Source of the DNA: Heyndrickxia acidicola
Lineage (GTDB): Bacteria; Bacillota; Bacilli; Bacillales; Bacillaceae_C
Length of the DNA: 64,000 nucleotides
Direction: 5' to 3'
NCBI RefSeq assembly: GCF_001636425.1
Contig: NZ_KV440953.1
Coordinates: 2,957,792-3,021,791 of the forward strand
Shown here: in pieces, positions 36,753-44,317 of the stretch
How the letters are laid out: each line of letters starts with the position of its first letter
Numbering within the stretch: position 1 is the stretch's first letter
The notes under the pieces: model-generated
Seen by the model: only the letters and a program-made list of their open reading frames with translations
Database searches by the model: none
What the model was told of the DNA's origin: nothing
Made by a program: the position numbers and the translations under genes

Positions 36753-38966
36753 TTATGCCTTTGTAATAGGTGCAAACTCTGCCAGCAGCCTTTTAATGCC
36801 CACAGGACTAGGAAAAGCAATGTCAAGCTCAACACTTTTGCCGTCACCCTTTACGCTGACCACTGTGCCAGTGCCCCATTTTTTGTGCGCAGCTTTGTCG
36901 CCCACCTTCCAATCCGCAGTGCTTCCAGCAGAAGCATTTTGTGCAGGACGGACAACCGCCGGTCGGCGCGCCGGCTGCACGGAACGCTGAGCACCAAAAG
37001 AAGATGAAGCTTTGGTTTCTTTATGGACAGACTCCAGCAGCTCCTCTGGTATCTCATTAATAAATCGGGAAACAGGATTCATATTAGTGCGTCCAAATAA
37101 AGTTCTCATTCCTGCATTCGTTAAATACAGCTCTTCTTCAGCACGTGTAATTCCCACATAAGCGAGGCGGCGTTCTTCTTCCATTTCTGCTTCTTCCATT
37201 AAAGATCGGCTGTGAGGAAATACGCCTTCCTCCATGCCGATTAAAAAGACGATTGGAAATTCAAGCCCTTTTGCAGAATGCAAGGTCATCAAGACAATCG
37301 AATCAGCCTTTTCATCCTGCTCATCCATCCTGTCAATATCTGCGACAAGGGCAAGATCCGTTAAAAACGCAACAAGGCTCTTATCTTCGCTGCTTTCCTC
37401 AAAGTTTTTGGTTACAGAAAGGAATTCATCAATATTTTCAAGACGGCTTTGGGATTCAATTGTCTTCTCTGCCTTCAGCATGTCCCTGTATCCTGACTTC
37501 TCCAGAACTTCCTCAACCAGCTCCGTTACAGATAGATACTCCTGCATTTGAGTGTAATTATGAATAAGATCATAAAATTCCCTTGCAGCATTGGCGATCT
37601 TTGGGCTTACTCCAATAAAATCAATTTCCTGGATGGCTGCAAAAACAGAAATATCCTGATCTGCTGCATAACGGGCAATCTTGTCCATAGAAGTAGAACC
37701 GATTCCCCGTTTTGGAACATTAATGACCCGCTGCAAACTGATATCATCATTAGGATTAGCAATTAAACGCAAATAAGCGAGGATATCCTTGATTTCCTTG
37801 CGGTCATAGAATTTAATGCCGCCGACGATGCTATACTCAATGTTTGATTTTAGGAGTACTTCCTCCATAACACGTGACTGGGCATTCGTACGATATAAAA
37901 TAGCAATATCAGAAAGCTTTCGTTTTCCGGAGGCAACCGCTTCTTTTATCTTGCCGGCTACGAATTGCGCCTCTGTTTGTTCACTGTCGGCGCGATAATA
38001 GGAAATTTTAGGCCCGTCTTGATTTTCAGTCCATAGGTTTTTAGCTTTTCGATTTTGGTTATTTTTGATAACCTCATTTGCAGCTTGCAGAATTCTTTTT
38101 GTAGAACGGTAATTTTGTTCAAGCAATATAACTTTTGCACGAGGATAATCCTTCTCGAAGGATAAGATATTGGCAATATCCGCACCGCGCCAGCGATAAA
38201 TGGACTGATCGGAATCGCCTACCACGCAAAGATTTTGAAATCTTGCAGCGAGCATCTTGACAAGCATGTACTGCGCACGGTTCGTATCCTGATACTCATC
38301 CACATGAATGTATTGAAACTTGCGCTGGTAATAGGTCAGAACCTCTGGGACTCTAGTGAATAACTGAATGGTCAGCATGATTAAATCATCAAAATCCAGT
38401 GCCTGATTCTTTCTGAGCCTTTTTTGATACTCTGTATACACATCACTGACAACCTGATCGTAGTATCCCCCTGCCAGCTTGGAATACTCTTCCGGATCCA
38501 CCAATTCATTTTTCGCACTGCTAATAGTTCCAAGGATTGATCGAGGATCAAATTTCTTAGGATCAATATTCTTATCCTTTAAAATGGATTTGACAACTGA
38601 TTGCTGGTCTGTCGGGTCAAGAATTGTAAAATTCCGGTTAAAGCCTATACGGTCAATGTCTCTTCTTAAGATCCGCACACACATGGAGTGGAATGTGGAA
38701 ATCCAAACCTCTTCAGCTGCACCGCCCATAATTCCAGCTATACGTTCTCTCATCTCTCGAGCTGCTTTGTTTGTAAACGTAATGGCCAGGATATTATAAG
38801 GATTGACTTCCTTCTCCACCATCAAATACGCCACACGATGAGTCAGCACCCTTGTCTTTCCACTTCCCGCTCCAGCCATAAGCAATAGGGGGCCTTCCGT
38901 TGTTTTTACTGCTTCCTGCTGTTCTGGATTCAATCCAGATAGTAATCGATCTGTTAAAAATTGCAT
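36753..38966 (-). CDS. pcrA: ATP-dependent DNA helicase PcrA
   Basis: It is a UvrD/Rep-type superfamily 1A 3'-5' helicase, essential in B. subtilis, that removes RecA filaments and helps repair and replication. [16 protein letters not shown] is Walker A (residues 32-38), [11 protein letters not shown] is Walker [15 protein letters not shown] is motif III, and [17 protein letters not shown] is motif V. A C-terminal Tudor-like segment ([20 protein letters not shown]) binds RNA polymerase in the family. The 737 residues match PcrA. Confidence 0.97.
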   Translation of the reverse strand: MQFLTDRLLSGLNPEQQEAVKTTEGPLLLMAGAGSGKTRVLTHRVAYLMVEKEVNPYNILAITFTNKAAREMRERIAGIMGGAAEEVWISTFHSMCVRILRRDIDRIGFNRNFTILDPTDQQSVVKSILKDKNIDPKKFDPRSILGTISSAKNELVDPEEYSKLAGGYYDQVVSDVYTEYQKRLRKNQALDFDDLIMLTIQLFTRVPEVLTYYQRKFQYIHVDEYQDTNRAQYMLVKMLAARFQNLCVVGDSDQSIYRWRGADIANILSFEKDYPRAKVILLEQNYRSTKRILQAANEVIKNNQNRKAKNLWTENQDGPKISYYRADSEQTEAQFVAGKIKEAVASGKRKLSDIAILYRTNAQSRVMEEVLLKSNIEYSIVGGIKFYDRKEIKDILAYLRLIANPNDDISLQRVINVPKRGIGSTSMDKIARYAADQDISVFAAIQEIDFIGVSPKIANAAREFYDLIHNYTQMQEYLSVTELVEEVLEKSGYRDMLKAEKTIESQSRLENIDEFLSVTKNFEESSEDKSLVAFLTDLALVADIDRMDEQDEKADSIVLMTLHSAKGLEFPIVFLIGMEEGVFPHSRSLMEEAEMEEERRLAYVGITRAEEELYLTNAGMRTLFGRTNMNPVSRFINEIPEELLESVHKETKASSSFGAQRSVQPARRPAVVRPAQNASAGSTADWKVGDKAAHKKWGTGTVVSVKGDGKSVELDIAFPSPVGIKRLLAEFAPITKA

Positions 38967-39029
38967 GACTTCACCACCATTTAGAACATTTGTTCTTATT
39001 ATAATCTATTTTCAAGGTTTATTGTTACA

Positions 39030-39713
39030 TTATTTTACCGCTCTGACTGTACCTAATGCCTGTTCAAGATCGTCATAAACTGCATTGCCCACCACAATGA
39101 CGTCCGCATGCTCGCCCATTTCCTTCGCCTGTTCGCTTGAGCGGATACCTCCCCCATAAAAAAGCCTGGAGTGTCTTAAATGTTTTTTAGCTGCCTTGAC
39201 CATATCGACATTTCCATAACGACCGCTGTATTCCATATAAAAAATAGGCATTTTAAACAAGTTTTCTGCCATCATGGCGTACGCTTCCACATCTTCCTGT
39301 GTTAAATCGGTACGGGCTTTTGTCAGTTCGGCCGCTTTGCAATCTTCATTCAAAATACAATATCCCTCAACAAACAGCTCGTCCCAATTTAATAGTTCTC
39401 CATACTCTTTTAACGCTTCATGATGCACACCTGTAATCCAAGAGACATCTCCGCTGTTCAATACAGATGGAATAAGATATAAATCAAACCCAGGGGTAAT
39501 AGATTCAAGGTTAGAAACTTCAAGTACACACGGAACAGTATATCTTCTAATACGTGACATAAGGTTCAGCACATCCTCCAGTGTAACCGTGTCTGTTCCT
39601 CCAACGATGATGGCATCTGTCCCTGATTCACAAATTCTCTCCAGGTCCGTATCATTAATCTCCTTATTTGGGTCAAGCTTAAAGGCATGCCGCCATTCAC
39701 GAACATCGTACAT
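39030..39713 (-). CDS. pcrB: heptaprenylglyceryl phosphate synthase
   Basis: It transfers a heptaprenyl group to sn-glycerol-1-phosphate, the bacterial counterpart of archaeal GGGP synthase. The TIM-barrel shows [19 protein letters not shown] near residue 34, [20 protein letters not shown] near residue 158 and [15 protein letters not shown] near residue 185, the phosphate-binding region. The 227 residues match. It lies 63 bases upstream of pcrA on the same strand, so the operon pcrB-pcrA-ligA is kept. Confidence 0.95.
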   Translation of the reverse strand: MYDVREWRHAFKLDPNKEINDTDLERICESGTDAIIVGGTDTVTLEDVLNLMSRIRRYTVPCVLEVSNLESITPGFDLYLIPSVLNSGDVSWITGVHHEALKEYGELLNWDELFVEGYCILNEDCKAAELTKARTDLTQEDVEAYAMMAENLFKMPIFYMEYSGRYGNVDMVKAAKKHLRHSRLFYGGGIRSSEQAKEMGEHADVIVVGNAVYDDLEQALGTVRAVK

Positions 39714-40095
39714 ACTAAGATAAATCCTCCATTCTTTATTCCATAGTCATCATTATATCATTTGTTCGAATCGGCAAAAAAGGATTTCCTTGAATATGTG
39801 AATAGACAAATATTTGGTTAATATTCCTGTTTTTCATAAAGCGCCATGCCAAAAGATACAGACATTCAGACTTTGGAAATAAAATGATCTTATATAGTAA
39901 AAAAGACTCACAAAAAGTAAAGGTTAGTTTTAATAAAAACGATTTTTTCAGGATTTTAGGAAAACATGAAAATCATTCTCCATTTAATCCATTGAAATCC
40001 ATGCCACTTTCCCAAGTAAAATAGGCCATATTGTGTGATAAAATAATAACAAGACTTTCCACCGTACAAACTTTTGTTAAGGAGGAATTAATAGT

Positions 40096-40218
40096 ATGAA
40101 TAAAAAAAGTGTGCCAGAAAAAATCACAAAACGAGATGTAGATGCCCTTATTTACAAAATGGATAAATTATTGAATGAAAAAAGAGATACTAAATTTAAC
40201 AGCACCAGAACAGCATGA
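40096..40218 (+). CDS. 40-residue basic protein, unknown
   Basis: An optimal ribosome site, AAGGAGG, ends ten bases before the ATG. A perfect terminator stem begins nine bases after the TGA. Together they mark a stand-alone small gene. The product, starting MNKKSVPEKITKRDVDALIY, is charged and predicted helical, without a membrane segment. No family is recognised. The 380 bases before it (39714-40095) hold A/T-rich promoter sequence only. Confidence 0.7.
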   Translation: MNKKSVPEKITKRDVDALIYKMDKLLNEKRDTKFNSTRTA

Positions 40219-40224
40219 GTCTAT

Positions 40225-40252
40225 AGAAATAGGCGAATAGCCTATTTTTTTT
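40225..40252 (+). terminator. terminator of the 40-residue protein gene
   Basis: AAATAGGC pairs with GCCTATTT across five bases and is followed by a run of T. Confidence 0.85.
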
Positions 40253-40331
40253 GCTCCCGCCCACATCAAGAAACAATCGCCTCTTCCACTCATATAGTTA
40301 TAGATATAACCGAATTGTTCGTAAAACATCC

Positions 40332-40359
40332 TTGAATGGCTATCCTATTTTCCTATAAT
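40332..40359 (+). promoter_or_regulatory. SigA promoter of the RRNPP regulator
   Basis: TTGAAT is followed after 16 bases by TATAAT, about 50 bases before the regulator's start codon. A second TATACT lies at 40372. Confidence 0.75.
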
Positions 40360-40408
40360 GCCAAGTTGAGGTATACTATTACCATATAAGAATGTCTTAG
40401 GTGATGCT

Positions 40409-41674
40409 ATGAACATCGGTTCCATTATAAAAATGAATAGATTGAAACAAAACTTGAAGCAAGAAGATTTGGCGGAAGGAATTATTTCCACTTCCTATCT
40501 GTCAAAAATTGAAAACGGTAAAATTGAGCCGAATGATGAAGTGATCAAGCTGCTCTGCATGCGCCTGGATATTGAAATTAATAGACAAATTGATGAGGAA
40601 ACGAGAGAGCTTTGCTACAATTGGTTCCACATTCTGTTAACATCCTTTAAGCCGAGCATTTTGAAACAGGAATATCAGCGCATGTCAGAGCTCACCAACA
40701 CCATTCCGGATCTTGAGCTTCAAATTTTACTGAAGATTCACGTTATCAGATATTTTTTGAAAATAGGAGAAACGAACTCCTCCCTCGAACAAATCAATCA
40801 ATTAAAAGAGATCAGTACCACCTTCAGCGGAAAACAAAAATACTATTGGTTTAAGTTCAATGGCAACTATCACTCTATCACGGAAGAAGACAGTAAAGCC
40901 CTCCAATTCTATACAATGGCAGAAGACCTAATTGCGAAAAACGATTTGCCTGATGAAGAGATTGCTGACCTTCAATATGTCTTAGGGGTCACTTACAGCA
41001 AGCTGCGCCTCACTTCGGAAGCCCAAAGCTATGCCAATAAAGCGCTTGATTTCTACCGGCAGATTTATAATTTCTCAAGATGTGCGGAATGCCATTTGAT
41101 ATTGGGGATATCGTACAGGCGGATTCAGAACTATGACAAAGCCATCAAAAATTATCAGCTGGCAAAGCAGCTGGCGGAGCATGATGATACAACGGAAATT
41201 ATCCAATTAACTCATTTAAATTTAGGGTATTTGTACTATGCTCAAGGCAAAACAGACCAAGCCATTAAATATTTAGATATGATTGTAGAGGAGAAAGAAT
41301 CCTCTTTAGAAAACCGTCTACTAGCTTTAACCGCAATTGTTGAAGAATACTATAAAGCTAACAATTATGAGGAAGCAAAGAGACGAATTGAAGAAGGTTT
41401 AGGTCTAATAACTGAGGAAAATAAAGAAAGATACTTATTGTTTTATTATGAAATTTATACCTACCGTCATCTTACTGAAAGAAATTTGGAAAAATTCGAG
41501 GAAATGATGGTTCATGAGTTTATTCCGTACTTAGAAGAGCAAAAAGATTACGCTAGATTGACAAATTATGCTACATTGCTCGCTAATTACTATGAAGATC
41601 TGCATAAATATAAAACAGCAACTAAGTACTATAAACTTGTCAACTTTTCATATAAGCAAATTAATCAAATATAG
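40409..41674 (+). CDS. RRNPP-type peptide-responsive regulator (HTH plus TPR repeats)
   Basis: An N-terminal XRE helix-turn-helix (~residues 5-60, with QEDLAEGIISTSYLSKIENG) is joined to about 350 residues of TPR-like helical pairs, such as AKDY- and YDKAIKNYQLAKQLAEHDDT-type units. This layout and the 421-residue length match NprR of the Bacillus cereus group and the wider RRNPP family (Rap, Rgg, NprR, PlcR, PrgX), whose TPR groove binds a re-imported signal peptide. A gene for an exported 50-residue peptide starts ten bases after its stop, behind a strong ribosome site. Its target genes are unknown. AGGTG precedes the ATG. Confidence 0.85.
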   Translation: MNIGSIIKMNRLKQNLKQEDLAEGIISTSYLSKIENGKIEPNDEVIKLLCMRLDIEINRQIDEETRELCYNWFHILLTSFKPSILKQEYQRMSELTNTIPDLELQILLKIHVIRYFLKIGETNSSLEQINQLKEISTTFSGKQKYYWFKFNGNYHSITEEDSKALQFYTMAEDLIAKNDLPDEEIADLQYVLGVTYSKLRLTSEAQSYANKALDFYRQIYNFSRCAECHLILGISYRRIQNYDKAIKNYQLAKQLAEHDDTTEIIQLTHLNLGYLYYAQGKTDQAIKYLDMIVEEKESSLENRLLALTAIVEEYYKANNYEEAKRRIEEGLGLITEENKERYLLFYYEIYTYRHLTERNLEKFEEMMVHEFIPYLEEQKDYARLTNYATLLANYYEDLHKYKTATKYYKLVNFSYKQINQI

Positions 41675-41684
41675 GAGGAAAATA

Positions 41685-41837
41685 ATGAAAAAACTTCTCA
41701 TTTCTCTTGGGGTAAGTGCATTATTAATTGGTGGTGCAATTGCTTCAATACACACCAATAATCATAAAGTAGTAAATGTTGCAGCTGGAGAAAAAGAACC
41801 ACGCGTACTCAGCTCTTATAGCATCACTTTAGAATAG
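41685..41837 (+). CDS. exported signalling propeptide (cognate of the RRNPP regulator)
   Basis: The 50 residues begin with a Sec-type signal, MKKLLISLGVSALLIGGAIA, and end in a short polar tail, KEPRVLSSYSITLE. The form and length match propeptides such as PapR, NprX and Phr, whose C-terminal region is cut to a 5-10-residue signal. It follows its regulator directly, with GGAGG nine bases before the ATG, and the shared terminator comes after it. The exact mature peptide is not known; the last 7-10 residues are the first candidates. Confidence 0.8.
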   Translation: MKKLLISLGVSALLIGGAIASIHTNNHKVVNVAAGEKEPRVLSSYSITLE

Positions 41838-41868
41838 AAAAATTCACAGAACCCATACGTTCTTATTC

Positions 41869-41924
41869 AGCTGGCATAAGCAGGGAAATTACCTCACTTC
41901 CTTGCGCCAGCTTTATTTTGCTTT
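41869..41924 (+). terminator. terminator of the regulator-propeptide operon
   Basis: AGCTGGC and GCAGGGAA pair with TTCCTTGC and GCCAGCT in a long interrupted stem, then TTTATTTTGCTTTTTT follows. Confidence 0.85.
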
Positions 41925-41983
41925 TTTAGCCTTCTTTTTTTCAACCTTCCCAACCTTATTCCCTATCTCCTCCCTTTCTTTCT

Positions 41984-42011
41984 TTGTACCTTCCCTATCT
42001 TACGGTATACT
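41984..42011 (+). promoter_or_regulatory. SigA promoter of the REC-PP2C gene
   Basis: TTGTAC is followed after 16 bases by TATACT, about 75 bases before the start codon at 42086. I see no SigB-type promoter here. Confidence 0.65.
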
Positions 42012-42085
42012 AGATATATAGAAAATAGATGTGCAGCAATAAGCAGAATACAATTTTTGCATATTTTCAGATTAGAGGGAATACG

Positions 42086-43228
42086 ATGTCCATAGTGATT
42101 GTAGACGACAACAAGGTCAATCTTTTTGTAATAGAGAGAATTCTTAAAAGTGAAGGCTATACAGATTGTGTGCTGCTTTCCTCAGCCCGCGAATTATATA
42201 CATACTTAAAATTGGATACAGGGGATACTCCGAAGGAATCAGTCGACCTGATTCTTATGGATATTATGATGCCGGATATTGATGGAATTGAGGCTTGCAG
42301 GCGTGTACAGGCCGTACCAGAGCTTAAAGATATTCCGATTATTTTTGTTACTGCTTTAGAGGACTCCAGTAAGTTAGCTGCCGCTCTGGATGTTGGCGGC
42401 ATTGACTACATAACAAAACCGATTAATAAAATTGAATTAATCGCACGTATACGTGTAGCCTTACGATTGAAATATGAAAAGGATTGGCACAGAGAACAGG
42501 ATGAAAAAATCAGAATGGAGCTTGACCTTGCCACACAGGTACAGACCAGTCTATTAAGCCCGCCGGTCAATGAAGAAAAGATCAATATAAGCGCCTCTTA
42601 TTCGCCGTCCTTTAAATTGGCCGGTGATATGTATTACTGGCATAAAATTGACAAAGACCGCTATGGAATCATTCTTCTTGATATGATGGGACACGGGATC
42701 TCTTCTTCGCTTGTGTGCATGTTTATCTCTTCCGTACTGCGGGACTCCATTCGATCCATCGTTGATCCTGCACGTGTTATAAAAGAGTTGAATCGCTGGA
42801 TGTCCTTTTTGAGTAAACAGACCAATCAACTAAATTATTATTTTACAGCAATATATATGACGGTGGACACCAAAAATAAAACGGTTGAATACGTGAATGC
42901 CGGCCATCCTCCAGGCTTTGCTCTAATAGATGGAGAGAAAGTGGTGCCGATGTCTCAAAAAAACTGCGCTGTCGGTTTCTTTGAAAATATGGATTTTGAA
43001 AAATCCGCCATCCAGTATAAGGATCAGCTTCAGATCATGCTCTATACAGATGGTGTGATGGAAGCAATTGATGAATGCGGATTGGACGGGATGGAAAAGA
43101 TTATGGATGCGTCCTCCATTCCACATCATCATGATTCTGAAATTAATCCCATTGATCTTATTATCACTCCTGAGTGCCAAATCACCCAGCATGACGACAT
43201 GTGTGTTGTCCTTATACAAGCACACTAA
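42086..43228 (+). CDS. rsbY: REC-PP2C phosphatase, RsbY type
   Basis: A response-regulator receiver fills residues 1-125, with the acidic pair VDD near residue 7 and the phospho-acceptor Asp59 in LILMDIMMPDIDG. It is joined to a SpoIIE/RsbU-type PP2C phosphatase (~160-380) with FKLAGDMYYWHKI, LDMMGHGISSSLV and YTDGVMEAIDE as metal-binding motifs. In the B. cereus group RsbY of this layout dephosphorylates the anti-anti-sigma factor RsbV to release SigB, when phosphorylated by RsbK. The matching hybrid kinase and methyltransferase lie just downstream on the other strand. The ATG at 42086 has AGAGGGA seven bases upstream. Confidence 0.85.
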   Translation: MSIVIVDDNKVNLFVIERILKSEGYTDCVLLSSARELYTYLKLDTGDTPKESVDLILMDIMMPDIDGIEACRRVQAVPELKDIPIIFVTALEDSSKLAAALDVGGIDYITKPINKIELIARIRVALRLKYEKDWHREQDEKIRMELDLATQVQTSLLSPPVNEEKINISASYSPSFKLAGDMYYWHKIDKDRYGIILLDMMGHGISSSLVCMFISSVLRDSIRSIVDPARVIKELNRWMSFLSKQTNQLNYYFTAIYMTVDTKNKTVEYVNAGHPPGFALIDGEKVVPMSQKNCAVGFFENMDFEKSAIQYKDQLQIMLYTDGVMEAIDECGLDGMEKIMDASSIPHHHDSEINPIDLIITPECQITQHDDMCVVLIQAH

Positions 43229-43355
43229 TGAAGAAACGCGGAAGGCGTATGGATTTCATAGTCTTCGACTGGGATAAAGGAAACTAGATGTTGACTTATC
43301 GTAGGGAGGAGACGCAGAAATTCGCTGGGCGATAGGCGCTGGAGCTAAAAAGAGA
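43229..43355. repeat. dispersed element, family R copy 4
   Basis: It begins directly after the rsbY stop codon. GTCTTCGACTGGGATAAAGG and ATGTTGACTTATCGTAGGGA match the other copies, and GGGCGATAGGCGCTGGAGCT is the right end. Confidence 0.7.
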
Positions 43356-43405
43356 CTGCATTGCTTACATAATTGATGCAATAAAACATTTTATACTTTC
43401 CTATA

Positions 43406-43452
43406 AAAAAGCCGCTATGCAAGAGAATTCTCCTTGTATAGCGGCTTTTATC
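43406..43452 (-). terminator. terminator between rsbM and rsbY (bidirectional)
   Basis: GCCGCTATGCAAG pairs with CTTGTATAGCGGC (43411-43423 with 43433-43445), with T runs on both exits. The two genes converge here. Confidence 0.85.
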
Positions 43453-43454
43453 TT

Positions 43455-44288
43455 TCATCTTGTTTTTCGATACAATCGTTCGTCACGGTCAAACTCTTCA
43501 TAGTTATCAAAGTTCACCGAGGTTCTTAAAGTTTCTTTGCTTCCCAATCCAAGAAAACCTCCATGAGACAGGCTTTCATAAAATAACTGATAAACACTGT
43601 TCTGCAAATCATTATTAAAATAAATAAGCACATTGCGGCATATCACCAGATGAAACTCGTTAAATGACCCATCCGTTACTAAATTATGCTGGGCAAATAT
43701 AATACTTTTTGCAATATGCCGATGAAAATAAGCGTGCTGGTCATCTGTCGTATAGTACTCGGAAAAGGCACGCGTCCCTCCGGCTTTTATATAGTTGGTG
43801 GTATACGTCTGCATGCGGTTTAAAGAAAATACGCCTGCTTCGGCTTTTTGCAATACCCTTTCATTCATGTCCGTTGCATAAATCTTTGTTTTTTCTGCCA
43901 ATCCTTCTTCTTCCATTAAAATAGCCATGGAAAAGGCCTCTTCTCCGGTAGCGCAGCCTGCATGCCAAATGCGGATTTCCGGCAGCTCCCTTAACAAAGG
44001 GATAACATTTTTTCTTAAAGAATAAAAGAAGCTCGGATCTCGGAACATTTCTGTCACATTAATGGAAAAATCATTTAAAAGCTTATTCACATATCCTTTT
44101 TCATGGAAAACCTTCTCAATTAATCCGCTGACTGTATGTATTCTGTCCAGCTGCATACGATTATGGATTCTTCGTTCGATTGAAGAACGCATATACTTAC
44201 GAAAATCAAAACCGGAAATACGGTAAACAGCTTCAAGAAGCAAGTCAATCTCTATGGTTTCACTGTTTGCCACTTTCATTTCCAACAC
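43455..44288 (-). CDS. rsbM: CheR-type methyltransferase, RsbM type
   Basis: An N-terminal helical domain (~1-75) is followed by a SAM-dependent methyltransferase core: IRIWHAGCATGEEAFSMAIL is the SAM-binding loop, KIYATDMNERVLQKAEAGVF follows, and LVICRNVLIYFNN is the conserved CheR block. No chemotaxis genes are near. It lies 29 bases behind a hybrid kinase, as RsbM does in the B. cereus group, where it methylates RsbK and damps SigB activity. The GTG at 44288 has AAAGGGG eight bases upstream; an ATG at 44279 is also possible. Confidence 0.85.
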   Translation of the reverse strand: MLEMKVANSETIEIDLLLEAVYRISGFDFRKYMRSSIERRIHNRMQLDRIHTVSGLIEKVFHEKGYVNKLLNDFSINVTEMFRDPSFFYSLRKNVIPLLRELPEIRIWHAGCATGEEAFSMAILMEEEGLAEKTKIYATDMNERVLQKAEAGVFSLNRMQTYTTNYIKAGGTRAFSEYYTTDDQHAYFHRHIAKSIIFAQHNLVTDGSFNEFHLVICRNVLIYFNNDLQNSVYQLFYESLSHGGFLGLGSKETLRTSVNFDNYEEFDRDERLYRKTR

Positions 44289-44317
44289 AAAAACGTCCCC
44301 TTTCAATTGCCAATGCG

